This document shows, in pieces, positions 18,961-29,235 of a stretch of DNA of 64,000 nt. Origin of the DNA: Bacillus sp. B1-b2 (lineage in GTDB: Bacteria; Bacillota; Bacilli; Bacillales; Cytobacillaceae); contig NZ_WEHU01000009.1 of assembly GCF_009183415.1 (NCBI RefSeq), positions 62,001 through 126,000 on the forward strand, written 5' to 3'. The position numbers and the translations under genes are program-made. The notes beneath the pieces were generated by a model. The model had not been told where the DNA came from and did not search any database. It saw only the letters and a list, made by a program, of their open reading frames with translations. Within the stretch, counting starts at the first letter, position 1. Each line of letters opens with the position of its first letter.

Positions 18961-19878
18961 TTATATTAATGTAAAAATAACCATTGAGACAAATAGTATA
19001 GTTAAATACTGAATAGAATAAACGAACATTGCTGTTGCCCACTTATATTCGTCTTTTTTCTTACTTGCATATATACCGGTGATTACCCATCCTATGTTTA
19101 GCAAAGTAGCTAAAATAAGAAACGGAATTCCAATCGTGTGCAATAAGAATGGTAGTGGGAATAATACTACAATCCATAAATAAATATGTTTTTTGGTCAC
19201 TTCAAACCCTTTAACAACCGGTAGCATCGGAATTCCCGCTGCACGATATTCTTCTACTCTTCTAATCGCTAGTGCATAAAAATGTGGTGGTTGCCAAACA
19301 AACATAATTAAGAATAAACTCCATGCCATTACGTCTAGACTAGGATCAATTGCAGCCCACCCGATTAATGGAGGAACAGCTCCTGAAAAACTACCTATTA
19401 CGGTGTTAGATACTAGTTTACGTTTTGACCAAATCGTGTAAACAACTACATAACTAAAAGCTCCAATTAAAGCAATAACTGTAGCAGTAATTGTCGTAAA
19501 TAGTAAAGCAATAGTTCCTAATGCTAGAAATGAAAAACCTAATATTGCCGCTTTAGTTGGTGTTACTGTACCCGTTACAGTAGGTCTAGCTTTTGTTCTT
19601 TCCATTAACGGATCAATATCACGATCAATATAATTATTTAACACACACGAGCCTGCCATAATAAGTGCAGATCCTATTAAAGTAAGTAAAATGGTATCAA
19701 TATTCGTTAAAAATCCTGTACCGGTAAATTGAATAGCTAACCAAACACCTGTAAAAACAGTGATTAAATTTGAATTAACAATTCCTATCTTTATAAGCGC
19801 TAAAAAGTCCTTCCATGCACTTGTTTCTGATTGTTTTTGGTCAAGTCCTGCTTCTGAATAAGCACGATGGTTTGCCAC
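18961..19878 (-). CDS. ctaB: Protohaem IX farnesyltransferase (haem O synthase)
   Basis: UbiA-family prenyltransferase that farnesylates protohaem to haem O. 305 residues, about nine membrane helices. The first Asp-rich motif [20 protein letters not shown] is diagnostic for CtaB/CyoE, and [10 protein letters not shown] is the conserved mid-protein motif. GTG start at 19878 with GGGGAG upstream. In B. subtilis it is followed by ctaCDEFG and flanked by ctaA and pycA; here it is followed only by the DUF420 gene and flanked by ftsW. Confidence 0.95.
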   Translation of the reverse strand: MANHRAYSEAGLDQKQSETSAWKDFLALIKIGIVNSNLITVFTGVWLAIQFTGTGFLTNIDTILLTLIGSALIMAGSCVLNNYIDRDIDPLMERTKARPTVTGTVTPTKAAILGFSFLALGTIALLFTTITATVIALIGAFSYVVVYTIWSKRKLVSNTVIGSFSGAVPPLIGWAAIDPSLDVMAWSLFLIMFVWQPPHFYALAIRRVEEYRAAGIPMLPVVKGFEVTKKHIYLWIVVLFPLPFLLHTIGIPFLILATLLNIGWVITGIYASKKKDEYKWATAMFVYSIQYLTILFVSMVIFTLI

Positions 19879-20179
19879 TTTATTTTTCTCCCCTTCCTAT
19901 AGGAACTTCATCCATAAGAAAATTTTATTATTATATACAAACGGTCACTTGTGCCGTTATTCACAATAAACATTATAATAATATTGAAAAAGACCCTTCT
20001 GTTATTAAACCATATTTTTAGCCAATTATCTTCTTTTTTTTACAAAAAAGTGTACCTTTCATAATTTGGAAGATGTTTTAAAATCATATTACAGCTATGC
20101 CCACTTACTTATTATAGGGTATTTTCAAAGAGAAATCCAAGAAAGGATATTTAAACTTTGTATTCTAAGCACAAAAAAA
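19879..20179. other. ctaB upstream interval
   Basis: No gene. A quasi-palindrome ACGGTCAC-T-TGTGCCGT near 19939-19955 lies ahead of ctaB and TATAAT-like boxes occur on the minus strand without clear -35 partners. This is where ctaA (divergent) and pycA lie in B. subtilis. Confidence 0.4.
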
Positions 20180-20229
20180 CCTGAATTATAAGGAGATAGA
20201 TGGAGTAAAAATCACCTAATAATTCGAGG
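20180..20229 (-). terminator. Terminator of ftsW
   Basis: Minus strand CCTCGAATTATTAGG pairs imperfectly with CCTTATAATTCAGG, then TTTTTTTG. Confidence 0.65.
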
Positions 20230-20268
20230 ATAATTTGCTTAGTACTTATACCTTAACCTATATTACTA

Positions 20269-21504
20269 CTAATAAGAACTTCTATTAGAACGAGCAAATC
20301 TGTTCGTGGTTTTCTTTGGTATCTCAACAACTGTTTCTTCTTTGTTTTTGTATACTCGCTCGTATTTTACGAACATGGATACATTTACTAGTATTCCCAT
20401 TCCAATTGCTAATTGTAATAGAGAAGAGCCTCCATAACTTATAAATGGAACAGGTACCCCAGTTAAAGGAATTAATCCAGACACTCCACCGATATTGATA
20501 AAGGCTTGAATTCCAATCATACTTGATATCCCAATAGCAAGAAGGCTGCCAAAAGGATCTTTACATTTTAACCCTGTGTATATGCCCCGTAATACGATAT
20601 AACTAATTCCTATTATGACAAAGCCGACACCGAAAACCCCTAGTTCTTCCGCTATTACAGCCATAATAAAGTCAGTATGTCCATCTGTTAAATAGCCAAG
20701 CTTTTGTACACCTTGACCTAATCCTAATCCCTGTAAGCCACCTGATCCTATAGCAATAAGCGAGTTACTCATATGATATCCCGACTTTAATACAACATCT
20801 TCTGCAAAGGGAGAATCCATAAATACAAAAATCCTAGCCATTTGTTTCTCTGTGAAAACACTCTTTCCAGCTAATGACATACAAGCTACTATTAATCCTA
20901 TGCATCCTAGCCCTATTAGCATTAACTTAAATAGATTTTTTCCGTTCATTCCAGAACATAAAATAATGGTCGCACCGATCATAAAAATAATAGCTGCAGT
21001 ACCAAAATCAGGCTGTGCTGTAACAAGGGCACATACAATAACTAAATATGCTAATGGAGGAACAACACCTCTATTAAATTCATTAATATAAGCCTGCTTT
21101 TTGGAATAAATGGCTGATAAGTAAATAATAACAGAGAGTTTGACAAACTCAGCTGGCTGCAAACTTGTTGTACCAAACTTATACCAACTTTGTGCATTAC
21201 CAAATACGCTACCTAGAAAGAATATTCCTCCTAGAACAAGAATCGATCCAAACACCATAGGAACCAAAATCTTATTGTTTAAAAATAGCTTATATGGAAC
21301 CAAAGCTATAACAATAAAGGCAAAACCAGCTGCTAGGATATTTTTTATTTGTTTTTTGTAGAAAAAGTCACTATGTTCTTCCCCATAATATTGGACTGCT
21401 GATACCATACTCGCACTATAGATCATGATTAATCCAAATAGTATTAACAATACCATTGTAATAATAATGGTATAATCATAGGATTTTATAATTTTTTTAA
21501 ACAT
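20269..21504 (-). CDS. ftsW: FtsW, septal peptidoglycan glycosyltransferase (SEDS family)
   Basis: 411 residues with about ten membrane helices. SEDS motifs are GSGGLQGLGLGQGVQKLGYL (cited in part), HTDFIMAVIAEELG and VPVPFISYGGSSLL. It polymerises lipid II with its partner PBP2B, also in this window. RodA and SpoVE are paralogues; the position beside ylaN, the B. subtilis ylaO locus, argues for FtsW. AAGGGAT precedes the ATG. Confidence 0.9.
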   Translation of the reverse strand: MFKKIIKSYDYTIIITMVLLILFGLIMIYSASMVSAVQYYGEEHSDFFYKKQIKNILAAGFAFIVIALVPYKLFLNNKILVPMVFGSILVLGGIFFLGSVFGNAQSWYKFGTTSLQPAEFVKLSVIIYLSAIYSKKQAYINEFNRGVVPPLAYLVIVCALVTAQPDFGTAAIIFMIGATIILCSGMNGKNLFKLMLIGLGCIGLIVACMSLAGKSVFTEKQMARIFVFMDSPFAEDVVLKSGYHMSNSLIAIGSGGLQGLGLGQGVQKLGYLTDGHTDFIMAVIAEELGVFGVGFVIIGISYIVLRGIYTGLKCKDPFGSLLAIGISSMIGIQAFINIGGVSGLIPLTGVPVPFISYGGSSLLQLAIGMGILVNVSMFVKYERVYKNKEETVVEIPKKTTNRFARSNRSSY

Positions 21505-21640
21505 TGTATCGCATCCCTTATTTCATTTCTCTTAAAGAAAATTATTCGCTATTATTTCTTTTTTTCCTGCTAAGAGGTGGAAGTCTTCCTATTATGTATA
21601 AAAAGGAGCTTTAAAATGGAATTACAACCTGCACTAAAAA

Positions 21641-21670
21641 AACTCAAACAACGCTTACTTTGTTTGAGTT
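21641..21670. terminator. Terminator of ylaN
   Basis: AACTCAAACA / TGTTTGAGTT, with TTTTTTT following on the minus strand and T-rich sequence on the plus strand. Confidence 0.8.
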
Positions 21671-21676
21671 TGCTTT

Positions 21677-21958
21677 TTATTTTCTTATAGATGCTTCATG
21701 CAAAACGGATAATTCCTTCTCCAACTCATCTAGTATTTTTTTACCAACCTGTTCTTCTACTAATCCAAGACGGATAGCAAAATCTATTTCTTTGGATAGC
21801 CCATACATCTGCGTATCCAATACTTCTTCATATAAAGGACATTGAGGCATGGTTAAGTTGTCCATTTGAACTTTAATAAGCTTCAGTATCTTCTCTGCAT
21901 CAGCTTTTAGAAGTTCATTAGCTTTTTCTTTATGATTAATAATAATATCAGAAGTCAA
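21677..21958 (-). CDS. ylaN: YlaN (UPF0358), iron-homeostasis protein
   Basis: 93 residues, all-helical. The segment [20 protein letters not shown] is almost invariant in the family. In B. subtilis and staphylococci YlaN is needed under iron limitation and acts with Fur (literature). TTG start at 21958 following GGGGGGATAGGGA. Divergent from ylaL. Confidence 0.92.
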   Translation of the reverse strand: MTSDIIINHKEKANELLKADAEKILKLIKVQMDNLTMPQCPLYEEVLDTQMYGLSKEIDFAIRLGLVEEQVGKKILDELEKELSVLHEASIRK

Positions 21959-22123
21959 TCCCTATCCCCCCCGTTTCCGAGCGATTATCCTATTAATAAA
22001 GTTTAAACTCAACCCTAAGAAAATGCAAGAACTATCCTCTCAAAGTGAAAATTAGTCATTCCATGACAGATGAAACATAACAAGCTATACTATATTTAGA
22101 CTATTTTGAAGGAGGGCAAATGG

Positions 22124-22606
22124 ATGGATTCTATTATACAAGTAAGTGGTTTAATCAAGTTTCCTATAACGATTGATCCTACTGTCTGGATATTTGATGA
22201 TCGGAAACTGACAGAAGAGACATTATTCTCTCAACAAGAAGACAAAAATACCTTAGAAGAATATACGAAAGAGGCATCCAAACATTGGGATCGTGAAATA
22301 ACGCAAGGAGCAAAGCTACCTGAGAAGCAAACATTTAAAAAGGTAGCCTTAATTACAGGCACTTTTTACATGCCACTCTCTCCTTTTATTCAAAATTCGG
22401 AGCCTACGAACAAATCAAAAAATATTAACATATCTACAACAACACAAAATTTCACCTTTCCATTATCAATTCTAGATGATATGTATCTTTTGTTTTGCAA
22501 ACAAGGAAAACCGCTTACATATGATGGTCCTGTTCACCTTTACCTAAGAAGTAAAGGAAGAGACCAAGAGCCAATAAAAAACATCCAAACTTTTCATATC
22601 AGTTAA
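22124..22606 (+). CDS. ylaL: YlaL-like protein
   Basis: 160 residues from the ATG at 22124 (AAGGAGGG 7 bp upstream); an in-frame TTG at 22106 would place the SD inside the gene. The N-terminal IQVSGLIKFPITIDPTVWIF is typical of a Bacillus family often labelled peptidyl-prolyl isomerase without visible isomerase motifs. I regard the function as unknown. Convergent with ylaK. Confidence 0.8.
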   Translation: MDSIIQVSGLIKFPITIDPTVWIFDDRKLTEETLFSQQEDKNTLEEYTKEASKHWDREITQGAKLPEKQTFKKVALITGTFYMPLSPFIQNSEPTNKSKNINISTTTQNFTFPLSILDDMYLLFCKQGKPLTYDGPVHLYLRSKGRDQEPIKNIQTFHIS

Positions 22607-22610
22607 TAGT

Positions 22611-22637
22611 AAACAGGTAGAAGTACTCTACCTGTTT
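22611..22637. terminator. Bidirectional terminator ylaL/ylaK
   Basis: Perfect 11-bp stem AAACAGGTAGA / TCTACCTGTTT with a 5-nt loop between convergent genes. Confidence 0.8.
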
Positions 22638-22663
22638 ACCTATATTTTTCCTCAGAAATGAAT

Positions 22664-23992
22664 TTACAATAGATCAGCTGCTAGCTGTGCAAGGCTAGAT
22701 CTCTCCCCTTTAACCAACTTCACATGCCCAGCTATTGGTTGATCTTTGAAACGCTCTACTACATAGCTCAAGCCATTATTAAAGGCATCTAAGTACGGAT
22801 GATCAATTTGTTCAGGATCGCCCATTAAAACAATCTTACTACCTTCTCCTACCCTCGTTAAAATCGTTTTCACTTCATGTTTAGTTAAATTTTGTGCTTC
22901 ATCAATGATAATAAATTGATCGGGAATGCTTCTTCCTCTAATATAGGTTAATGCTTCTACCTCAATAGAGCCCATACCTGCAAGGATAGCCTCTAATTCT
23001 CCAGGTTTTTTCGTGTTAAATAAATACTCTAGATTATCAAAAATAGGCTGCATCCAAGGTCTTAGCTTTTCCTCTTTTTCTCCTGGCAAATACCCTAAAT
23101 CTTTTCCCATTGGCACAATGGGTCTTGCTACTAGTAACTTTTTATAATCTCCAAAATCCTCTGTTTGCATTAAACCAGAAGCAAGAGCTAATAAAGTCTT
23201 TCCAGTTCCAGCCTTTCCAATCAATGTCACTAAAGGAACATCTTTTTTCAATAGCAATTCCATTGCCATGGTCTGTTGAACATTTCTTGGACGAATTCCC
23301 CATATATGCTCATGATCAAAAATTAATTTCTTAATAAAATTTCTTGAGCTATCTACTATTCCTAATGCGGATGAAGATGATCCTAAAGCGTCTTTTAATA
23401 GTAAAAACTGATTAGGAAAAAACGTTCCTTTTCCTATGTCGGAAATTGGAAGCTGTCCATTCTCATAAAAACGATTTAAAACATCAATATTAACATGTAT
23501 ATCCATAAATCCTGGATATAGATGCTCATTCTCCACTACCCGATCACTTAAAAAGTCTTCTGATAATAATCCAATTGCATCTGCTTTTACCCTAACAAGT
23601 GTATCTTTACTTACTAAAATAACAGTTCGTCCATTTTCTTTTTTACTTTCTTCTATAGATAAATTTTTAGCGACTGCTAATATCCGATTATCATTCGTCT
23701 TTTCTACAAATATTTCTTGTAATTCATGAAAGGAACGATGATTTAACTCTATTCTTATTGTTCCTCCGTTTTCGAGAGGAATTTCATCATGTAACTTTCC
23801 AGTTTCTCTCAAGTTATCGATTAGTCTAGAAATTTGTCTTGCGTTCCTTCCAATTTCATCCATATACCGCTTCTTACTATCTACCTCTTCTAATACAACT
23901 GCTGGAATAATTACATCATTATCCTGAAAGGAAAAAATAGAATATGGATCTTGTAACAAGACATTTGTATCTAATACATAAATTTTACTCAA
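22664..23992 (-). CDS. ylaK: PhoH-family protein with N-terminal PIN domain (YlaK, PhoH2)
   Basis: 442 residues. The PIN nuclease domain (about 1-135) starts SKIYVLDTNVLLQDPYSIF with acidic residues at DTN, EEVD and DNRILAVA. The PhoH ATPase domain has Walker A LIGKAGTGKT and Walker B FIIIDEAQNL. PIN-PhoH proteins are described as RNA-unwinding ribonucleases; activity is inferred here. TTG start at 23992 after GGAGGCATCGGT. Confidence 0.93.
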   Translation of the reverse strand: MSKIYVLDTNVLLQDPYSIFSFQDNDVIIPAVVLEEVDSKKRYMDEIGRNARQISRLIDNLRETGKLHDEIPLENGGTIRIELNHRSFHELQEIFVEKTNDNRILAVAKNLSIEESKKENGRTVILVSKDTLVRVKADAIGLLSEDFLSDRVVENEHLYPGFMDIHVNIDVLNRFYENGQLPISDIGKGTFFPNQFLLLKDALGSSSSALGIVDSSRNFIKKLIFDHEHIWGIRPRNVQQTMAMELLLKKDVPLVTLIGKAGTGKTLLALASGLMQTEDFGDYKKLLVARPIVPMGKDLGYLPGEKEEKLRPWMQPIFDNLEYLFNTKKPGELEAILAGMGSIEVEALTYIRGRSIPDQFIIIDEAQNLTKHEVKTILTRVGEGSKIVLMGDPEQIDHPYLDAFNNGLSYVVERFKDQPIAGHVKLVKGERSSLAQLAADLL

Positions 23993-24215
23993 ACCGATGC
24001 CTCCTGCTCTAATACGTCTTGGTTTACTCTTGTTTTTTTTTGTAACGGATGGAACCTTGGTTAAATATATGTTTTATCGAATAAAGATAGAAGATATTTT
24101 GCACAATAATTAAGAAGGATGGAGAAAAAGACAGGTTTTTAATCTCAAGGAGTCATTTCCGTTGTCTAAAGCAAAGAATTTTTTGTCATTCAAATAAATA
24201 TTGGAGGTACTAAGG

Positions 24216-24821
24216 ATGAAAAAAGTATTTTTATTAGCTTCTTTTTTAGTCTTACTTGCTGGTTGTAATAAAAATGTAGATGAATATCAAAGCACAGAAA
24301 CTGAAAATAATCCTACACATGTTAGAAATGTAAATAATTCCACAATAAAGGAAGTAGATCGTAAAACAGGACAAGAAATTGCCCAAAGACTAGTAAGCCT
24401 CTCTACTAGTATTGAAAATGTTAATGATGCGACCGCAGTAGTTATTGGTAAATATGCCATTGTTGGACTTGATGTAAATAAAGATCTTGATCGCTCTGAA
24501 GTTGGTTCTTTAAAATATGCAGTAACAGAAAGTTTGAAGAATGACCCAGACGGAGCCAATGCTTTAGTTGTTGCTGATCCTGACATCACAGCAAGATTAA
24601 AAGAAATTGGAAAAGATATTGACGAAGGACACCCCATTAAAGGGATCTTTAATGAGCTAGCAGATATCACAGGTAGAATAATTCCTGAAATTCCTTCTGA
24701 TAATATTAATAGAGAACCAATGAAAGGTATAGAAAAGTCAGACGAAAAATTAAATACAGGGGAAGAGAAAAAATTAGAAGAGGAACAGGATGAACAATCA
24801 AATCATCATATAACAGACTAA
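24216..24821 (+). CDS. ylaJ: YhcN/YlaJ-family sporulation lipoprotein
   Basis: 201 residues from the ATG at 24216 (TTGGAGG 8 bp upstream). Lipoprotein signal MKKVFLLASFLVLLAGC, lipobox Cys17. The central domain (AVVIGKYAIVGLDVNKDLDR, GANALVVADPDITARL) is the YhcN/YlaJ fold found in spore membrane lipoproteins. The C-terminal tail is Glu/Lys-rich and low complexity. Likely forespore-expressed, by family. Confidence 0.9.
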   Translation: MKKVFLLASFLVLLAGCNKNVDEYQSTETENNPTHVRNVNNSTIKEVDRKTGQEIAQRLVSLSTSIENVNDATAVVIGKYAIVGLDVNKDLDRSEVGSLKYAVTESLKNDPDGANALVVADPDITARLKEIGKDIDEGHPIKGIFNELADITGRIIPEIPSDNINREPMKGIEKSDEKLNTGEEKKLEEEQDEQSNHHITD

Positions 24822-24908
24822 TATCGATTTCATTCTATTCTAACTTGTACTATAATTAGCCTATAATCTTTTTTTGCCTAGATTCTTTTAGATTAGAGGT
24901 GTCAAAAT

Positions 24909-25109
24909 TTGAAAGTACAATGTGTTATGTGCGATATAGTAGAGGAACTGAATGATAATTCTTTTGAAGCAAAACGTTTAAGAAATAGACCAATTCACAC
25001 ATATATGTGTAGAGAATGTGATCAAAGAATAGCTAAGAATACACAAAAACACCTGGATTCTGGAAACTTTGTTTTATATCAAAACAAGCCACAGGACGAT
25101 GATTGGTAA
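24909..25109 (+). CDS. ylaI: YlaI-like small zinc-ribbon protein
   Basis: 66 residues (DUF2197). Two CxxC knuckles, CVMC at residues 5-8 and CREC at 34-37, suggest one bound zinc. TTG start at 24909 with AGAGGTG 8 bp upstream. Follows ylaJ; ylaH of B. subtilis is not found. Confidence 0.87.
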   Translation: MKVQCVMCDIVEELNDNSFEAKRLRNRPIHTYMCRECDQRIAKNTQKHLDSGNFVLYQNKPQDDDW

Positions 25110-25135
25110 ATTCTATTTACACTCCTTGTATCAGT

Positions 25136-25170
25136 AAAAAGGAAAGAGTTTATATTGCTCTTTCCTTTTT
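25136..25170 (+). terminator. Terminator of ylaJ-ylaI
   Basis: AAAAAGGAAAGAG / CTCTTTCCTTTTT. Confidence 0.88.
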
Positions 25171-25407
25171 ATTATTTTTACTTAATCCTTGTACCACTTC
25201 TTCTTAGTAATAACTATTTATAAATAAAATTATCGAAAAATTGCTCCCATCATAATTAATTCTTCTATTGGCTAAACTGAAATGCCTTCTTCCACTTTAT
25301 TTCAGTTGGAGAACGAATTATGATGGCAACAAGGGAACTTCTTTCGTACCTCGCTGTAAGCTTTTTAAAACCCTTGGCATAGCCCAGGGTTTTCTTTTCT
25401 ATAATAA

Positions 25408-25444
25408 AAAAGAGGTTCAGAATGAAAGATTCTGAACCTCTTTT
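25408..25444 (-). terminator. Terminator of typA
   Basis: AAGAGGTTCAGAAT / ATTCTGAACCTCTT then T-run on the minus strand. A second hairpin, AAACCCT..GGC/..CCAGGGTTT, lies at about 25368-25392. Confidence 0.85.
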
Positions 25445-25451
25445 GTCTATA

Positions 25452-27284
25452 TTATTCTGCTGATTTTTTCTTCTTTGTAACTCTTTCACGTTCAGATTTA
25501 TTTAAAATCTTTTTACGAAGACGAATAGACTCAGGAGTTATTTCACAATACTCATCTTCATTTAGATATTCTAAAGACTCTTCAAGTGTCATGATTTTTG
25601 GTTTCTTCATCGTTGAAGTTTGGTCTTTATTCGCTGAACGAATGTTTGTTGCTTGTTTTACTTTTGTAATGTTAACAGTGATGTCATTTTCACGAGTATG
25701 TTCTCCTACGATCATACCTTCGTAAATATCTGTTCCTGCTTCAACAAAGATAATTCCACGGTCTTCTACTTGCATAATTCCATAAGTAGAAGATTTACCA
25801 GATTCCATACTTACTAACACACCTTGACGGCGGCCACCTACTTGACCAGTAGCCATTGGTTGGTAGCTATCAAATGTATGGTTGATAATACCATATCCAC
25901 GAGTTAATGTTAAGAATTCAGTTGTATAACCGATCAACCCACGAGCAGGTACGTTGAAAATTAAACGAACTTGTCCGTTTCCATTGTTAATCATGTCTAA
26001 CATTTCACCTTTACGTGCTCCGATAGATTCCATTACAGAACCTGTATGCTCCTCAGGAACATCAATTTGAACACGCTCAATTGGTTCACAACGAACTCCA
26101 TCAATAGTACGAACGATAACTTCAGGTTTCGATACTTGTAGTTCATAACCTTCACGACGCATATTTTCGATTAGAATTGATAAATGTAATTCCCCACGTC
26201 CAGATACAGTCCAAGCATCAGGAGAATCTGTATTATCAACACGTAAACTTACATCTGTTTCTAATTGTGCACGTAATCTTTCTTCGATTTTTCTTGAAGT
26301 TAAATACTTTCCTTCTTTACCAGCAAATGGAGAGTTATTTACTAAGAAAGTCATTTGAAGAGTTGGCTCATCAATACGTAATACTGGCAAAGCATCTTGT
26401 TGATCAAAAGGACAAACAGTTTCCCCAACGTTGATGTCTTCCATACCAGATACTGCGATTAGATCCCCAGCAAAAGCTTCTTGTACTTCTTGTCTTTTTA
26501 ATCCGAAGAAACCAAAGATTTTTGTTACACGGAATTGTTTTACTGTTCCATCTAATTTCATTAAAGCTACTTGTTGGCCGACTTTCATTGTGCCTCGGAA
26601 AACACGACCGATCCCAATTCTTCCAAGATAATCGTTGTAATCTAAAAGAGCTACTTGGAATTGTAATGGTTCTTCGCGATTATCAACTGGTGCAGGAATA
26701 TGTTCTACAACAGCATCATATAATGATTGCATGTTTTCGTCTTGTTTTTCTGGGTTAGTACTTGCTGTACCGTTGATAGCTGAAGCATAAATTACAGGGA
26801 ATTCTAATTGCTCTTCTGTAGCATCTAATTCAATAAACAAGTCAATTACTTCGTCAATTACTTCTGAAGGACGAGCAAAGTCTCTGTCAATTTTATTTAC
26901 AACAACGATTGGTGTTAAGTTTTGCTCTAAAGCTTTTTTCAATACAAAACGAGTTTGTGGCATACAACCTTCGTAAGCATCTACAACAAGTAGTACTCCA
27001 TCAACCATTTTCATGATACGTTCTACTTCTCCACCAAAGTCAGCATGTCCAGGTGTATCCAAAATATTAATACGAGTATCTTTATATTGAATAGCAGTAT
27101 TTTTTGCTAAAATAGTAATACCACGTTCTCTTTCTAAATCATTGGAATCCATTGCGCGTTCTTCAACGTGTTCGTTTGAACGGAAAGTTCCTGATTGTTT
27201 TAATAGCTGGTCAACCAATGTAGTTTTACCGTGGTCAACGTGGGCAATAATAGCGATATTACGAATATCTTCTCTAATTTTCAA
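25452..27284 (-). CDS. typA: Ribosome-associated GTPase TypA/BipA
   Basis: 610 residues. G1 [11 protein letters not shown]3 [11 protein letters not shown] and G4 VNKIDRD are intact, followed by beta-barrel, EF-G-like domains and the TypA-specific C-terminal domain. It acts in 50S assembly and stress or cold adaptation. I choose the TTG at 27284 ([13 protein letters not shown]), 8 bp after TAGGAG, which matches homologues; the GTG at 27293 lies inside the SD. B. subtilis ylaG. Confidence 0.95.
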   Translation of the reverse strand: MKIREDIRNIAIIAHVDHGKTTLVDQLLKQSGTFRSNEHVEERAMDSNDLERERGITILAKNTAIQYKDTRINILDTPGHADFGGEVERIMKMVDGVLLVVDAYEGCMPQTRFVLKKALEQNLTPIVVVNKIDRDFARPSEVIDEVIDLFIELDATEEQLEFPVIYASAINGTASTNPEKQDENMQSLYDAVVEHIPAPVDNREEPLQFQVALLDYNDYLGRIGIGRVFRGTMKVGQQVALMKLDGTVKQFRVTKIFGFFGLKRQEVQEAFAGDLIAVSGMEDINVGETVCPFDQQDALPVLRIDEPTLQMTFLVNNSPFAGKEGKYLTSRKIEERLRAQLETDVSLRVDNTDSPDAWTVSGRGELHLSILIENMRREGYELQVSKPEVIVRTIDGVRCEPIERVQIDVPEEHTGSVMESIGARKGEMLDMINNGNGQVRLIFNVPARGLIGYTTEFLTLTRGYGIINHTFDSYQPMATGQVGGRRQGVLVSMESGKSSTYGIMQVEDRGIIFVEAGTDIYEGMIVGEHTRENDITVNITKVKQATNIRSANKDQTSTMKKPKIMTLEESLEYLNEDEYCEITPESIRLRKKILNKSERERVTKKKKSAE

Positions 27285-27566
27285 GAATTTCACTCCTACC
27301 TAAAATGTCTATCTAGAATCTCTTTTATTTTTAAAATAATGTTATAACTGAGTCATTATACCACATAAAATTGTAGAAACCTAAATGCTTTTTCATATTA
27401 ATAAAAAAAACTTTAGTGAAAACGCTATATTAAAAATTATTTTTTCTTAAAATTAAATTAAACTAAATTTCATATATATTGTGTAATCTATTATCGCAAG
27501 TATCATTATACATACATGCAGACTGTCATTTAAAGTAAAAATGAACAAATGTAAAGGAGACTACCA

Positions 27567-27758
27567 ATGAATTTAGATAAACACCCATTATTTTATCATA
27601 GAGTCTATGGGGTCATAAGCTTTGTAAGCATTGAGATTTTTATTTTAGAAAAAGTTTATATAGGTGCCATTTTGTCTTTCATTCTTTTCTTATGTATTGT
27701 AATCAGTGGAGTTCAGAAAAAAAAGAAATGGAGACAGCAACATAAAAGTGAAGCTTAA
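27567..27758 (+). CDS. ylaF: YlaF family small membrane protein (DUF5325)
   Basis: 63 residues with two membrane helices (about 13-29 and 31-49) and a basic tail KKKKWRQQHK. AAAGGAG precedes the ATG. The position beside typA and suhB, and the length, match B. subtilis ylaF. Function unknown. Convergent with suhB, only 6 bp apart. Confidence 0.8.
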   Translation: MNLDKHPLFYHRVYGVISFVSIEIFILEKVYIGAILSFILFLCIVISGVQKKKKWRQQHKSEA

Positions 27759-27764
27759 AGCTTA

Positions 27765-28565
27765 TTACCAAGCTCCATTAAGCAAGTATTTCGATAATAG
27801 CTCATCATGTAAGCCTGGCTTAGATGCAAAGAAAGATTGTTGTCCCAATAAACTTAATGACTCATTCCTCAAGGTAGTAACTTTCCCTCCTAATTCTTCT
27901 ATCATTATTTTTCCTGCCGCATAGTCCCATGGAGATAATCTTAACGTGATATAAGCATCCATGCGTCCTGCAGCTATATACGCCAGCTCAAGACAAGCGG
28001 ACCCAAAGGATCTTGTTCCTCTTGCTTCTTTAACAAGCGGAGATAGTAAGCTTGGATCAATTCTTTTATTCTCTGTTACCCATGTTGCATTTAGTCCTAT
28101 GATGGCTTCCTCTACCTTAACTTCTGCTAGAGGCAACAATGGAGTCTCATTCATATAAACCCCATTCCCTTTAAATACATGATATAGCTCTCCTGCTACT
28201 ACATCATAAATCAAGCCAATTTTTCCTATTCCATCCTCATAAATACCAATCGAAATGGCAAAATCACGTTGCATGTGCACAAAATTCATTGTTCCATCTA
28301 TTGGATCAATAATCCATACTATTCCTTTTAGATTATCCAGAGTCTCAGAAATTCCCTCTTCCCCAAGTATACGATGGGAAGGAAAAACATGATTAATCTG
28401 GGCTATTAAATACTCTTCTGTACTTTTATCAATTTGTGTAACAAGATCATTTTTATTTGATTTCGTTGAAATTACTAGTTCTGTAGAAAAAGATTTCTTT
28501 ATTCTCTCTCCAGCCTCTTTTATCCACTCTTTTGCATATGTATCAACTTCCTGCCAATTTGTCAT
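27765..28565 (-). CDS. suhB: Inositol monophosphatase family protein (YktC)
   Basis: 266 residues. The magnesium-dependent phosphatase signatures are complete: ILGEEG, WIIDPIDGTMNFVH and SPWDYAAGKIMIEELGG. Substrate may be inositol monophosphate or another sugar phosphate; not decided by sequence. Ends 6 bp from the ylaF stop on the opposite strand. Confidence 0.9.
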   Translation of the reverse strand: MTNWQEVDTYAKEWIKEAGERIKKSFSTELVISTKSNKNDLVTQIDKSTEEYLIAQINHVFPSHRILGEEGISETLDNLKGIVWIIDPIDGTMNFVHMQRDFAISIGIYEDGIGKIGLIYDVVAGELYHVFKGNGVYMNETPLLPLAEVKVEEAIIGLNATWVTENKRIDPSLLSPLVKEARGTRSFGSACLELAYIAAGRMDAYITLRLSPWDYAAGKIMIEELGGKVTTLRNESLSLLGQQSFFASKPGLHDELLSKYLLNGAW

Positions 28566-28710
28566 TCTATCTACCTTCTTTACAACTTTTTCTATTTCTT
28601 TCTATATTTTAGCTTATAAAATTCTTTATCATACTTCAAGATTAAAACAAAGCTTTACATAAACAATATAATATAAGAATATGCATCTTTTTTAACGTTT
28701 ACTTTTAATC

Positions 28711-28766
28711 AAAAATCATGCAACTAACTTTGAGAATATTTTCCCCCAAGAAGTTACATGATTTTT
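28711..28766 (-). terminator. Terminator of ykzI
   Basis: AAAAATCATG ... CATGATTTTT with a partly paired inner arm (CAACT/AGTT), T-rich on the minus strand. Confidence 0.7.
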
Positions 28767-28785
28767 GAATTATTTCCTATACTCA

Positions 28786-28980
28786 TTATAATGCATTCAT
28801 TTTTAGAAGTTCCTGCCTAATTCTTTCTAGCTTACTTTTACTCTCTACTTTTTGCTTTTCGTTCTTCTCATTCATCGCTTCAAATAAAGTAGCTAACTCA
28901 TAATCCATTTCCAACCGAAGAACAGCTCGCTTTTTCTTTTCCACTTCTAATTTACTAGCTACATTCATCAATTGTTTCAT
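28786..28980 (-). CDS. ykzI: YkzI-like small coiled-coil protein
   Basis: 64 residues, nearly all charged helix (LEVEKKKRAVLRLEMDYEL, EKQKVESKSKLERIRQELL). AAAGGGGTG precedes the ATG. Named by its position between yktB and suhB (yktC) and by its length. Function unknown. Confidence 0.72.
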   Translation of the reverse strand: MKQLMNVASKLEVEKKKRAVLRLEMDYELATLFEAMNEKNEKQKVESKSKLERIRQELLKMNAL

Positions 28981-29235
28981 CGACAGTACACCCCTTTCAT
29001 CGACTTACATTACCGTGTTTATTCATATCTTATGTAAACACCAATAAGCTTGCTCCTTTTTTGTGTGAACGCCTATTTATCTACGCATATTCCTTCATTA
29101 TCGAAAGTATGTATGCTACAATATGGACAACTAATTGAGCAGCAAACGGTATGTAAGTTAATAACTAAATTGCTTGCTTTCATTTATATACTATTTACCC
29201 TTCTACTTAGTAGGTAAACTTAAAGGAGTTATAAA

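Noticed and set aside
21616-21690. 24-codon plus-strand ORF with AAGGAGCTTTAAA upstream
   Set aside because: It passes through the ylaN terminator stem and overlaps the end of ylaN; the C-terminus is just translated terminator sequence.
25265-25489. 74-codon minus-strand ORF past typA
   Set aside because: Overlaps the typA 3' end in another frame and contains two terminator hairpins.
28711-28766. Possible T-box or riboswitch near ykzI
   Set aside because: A simple terminator stem explains it; no T-box GGTGG or AGGGTGG-type motif seen.
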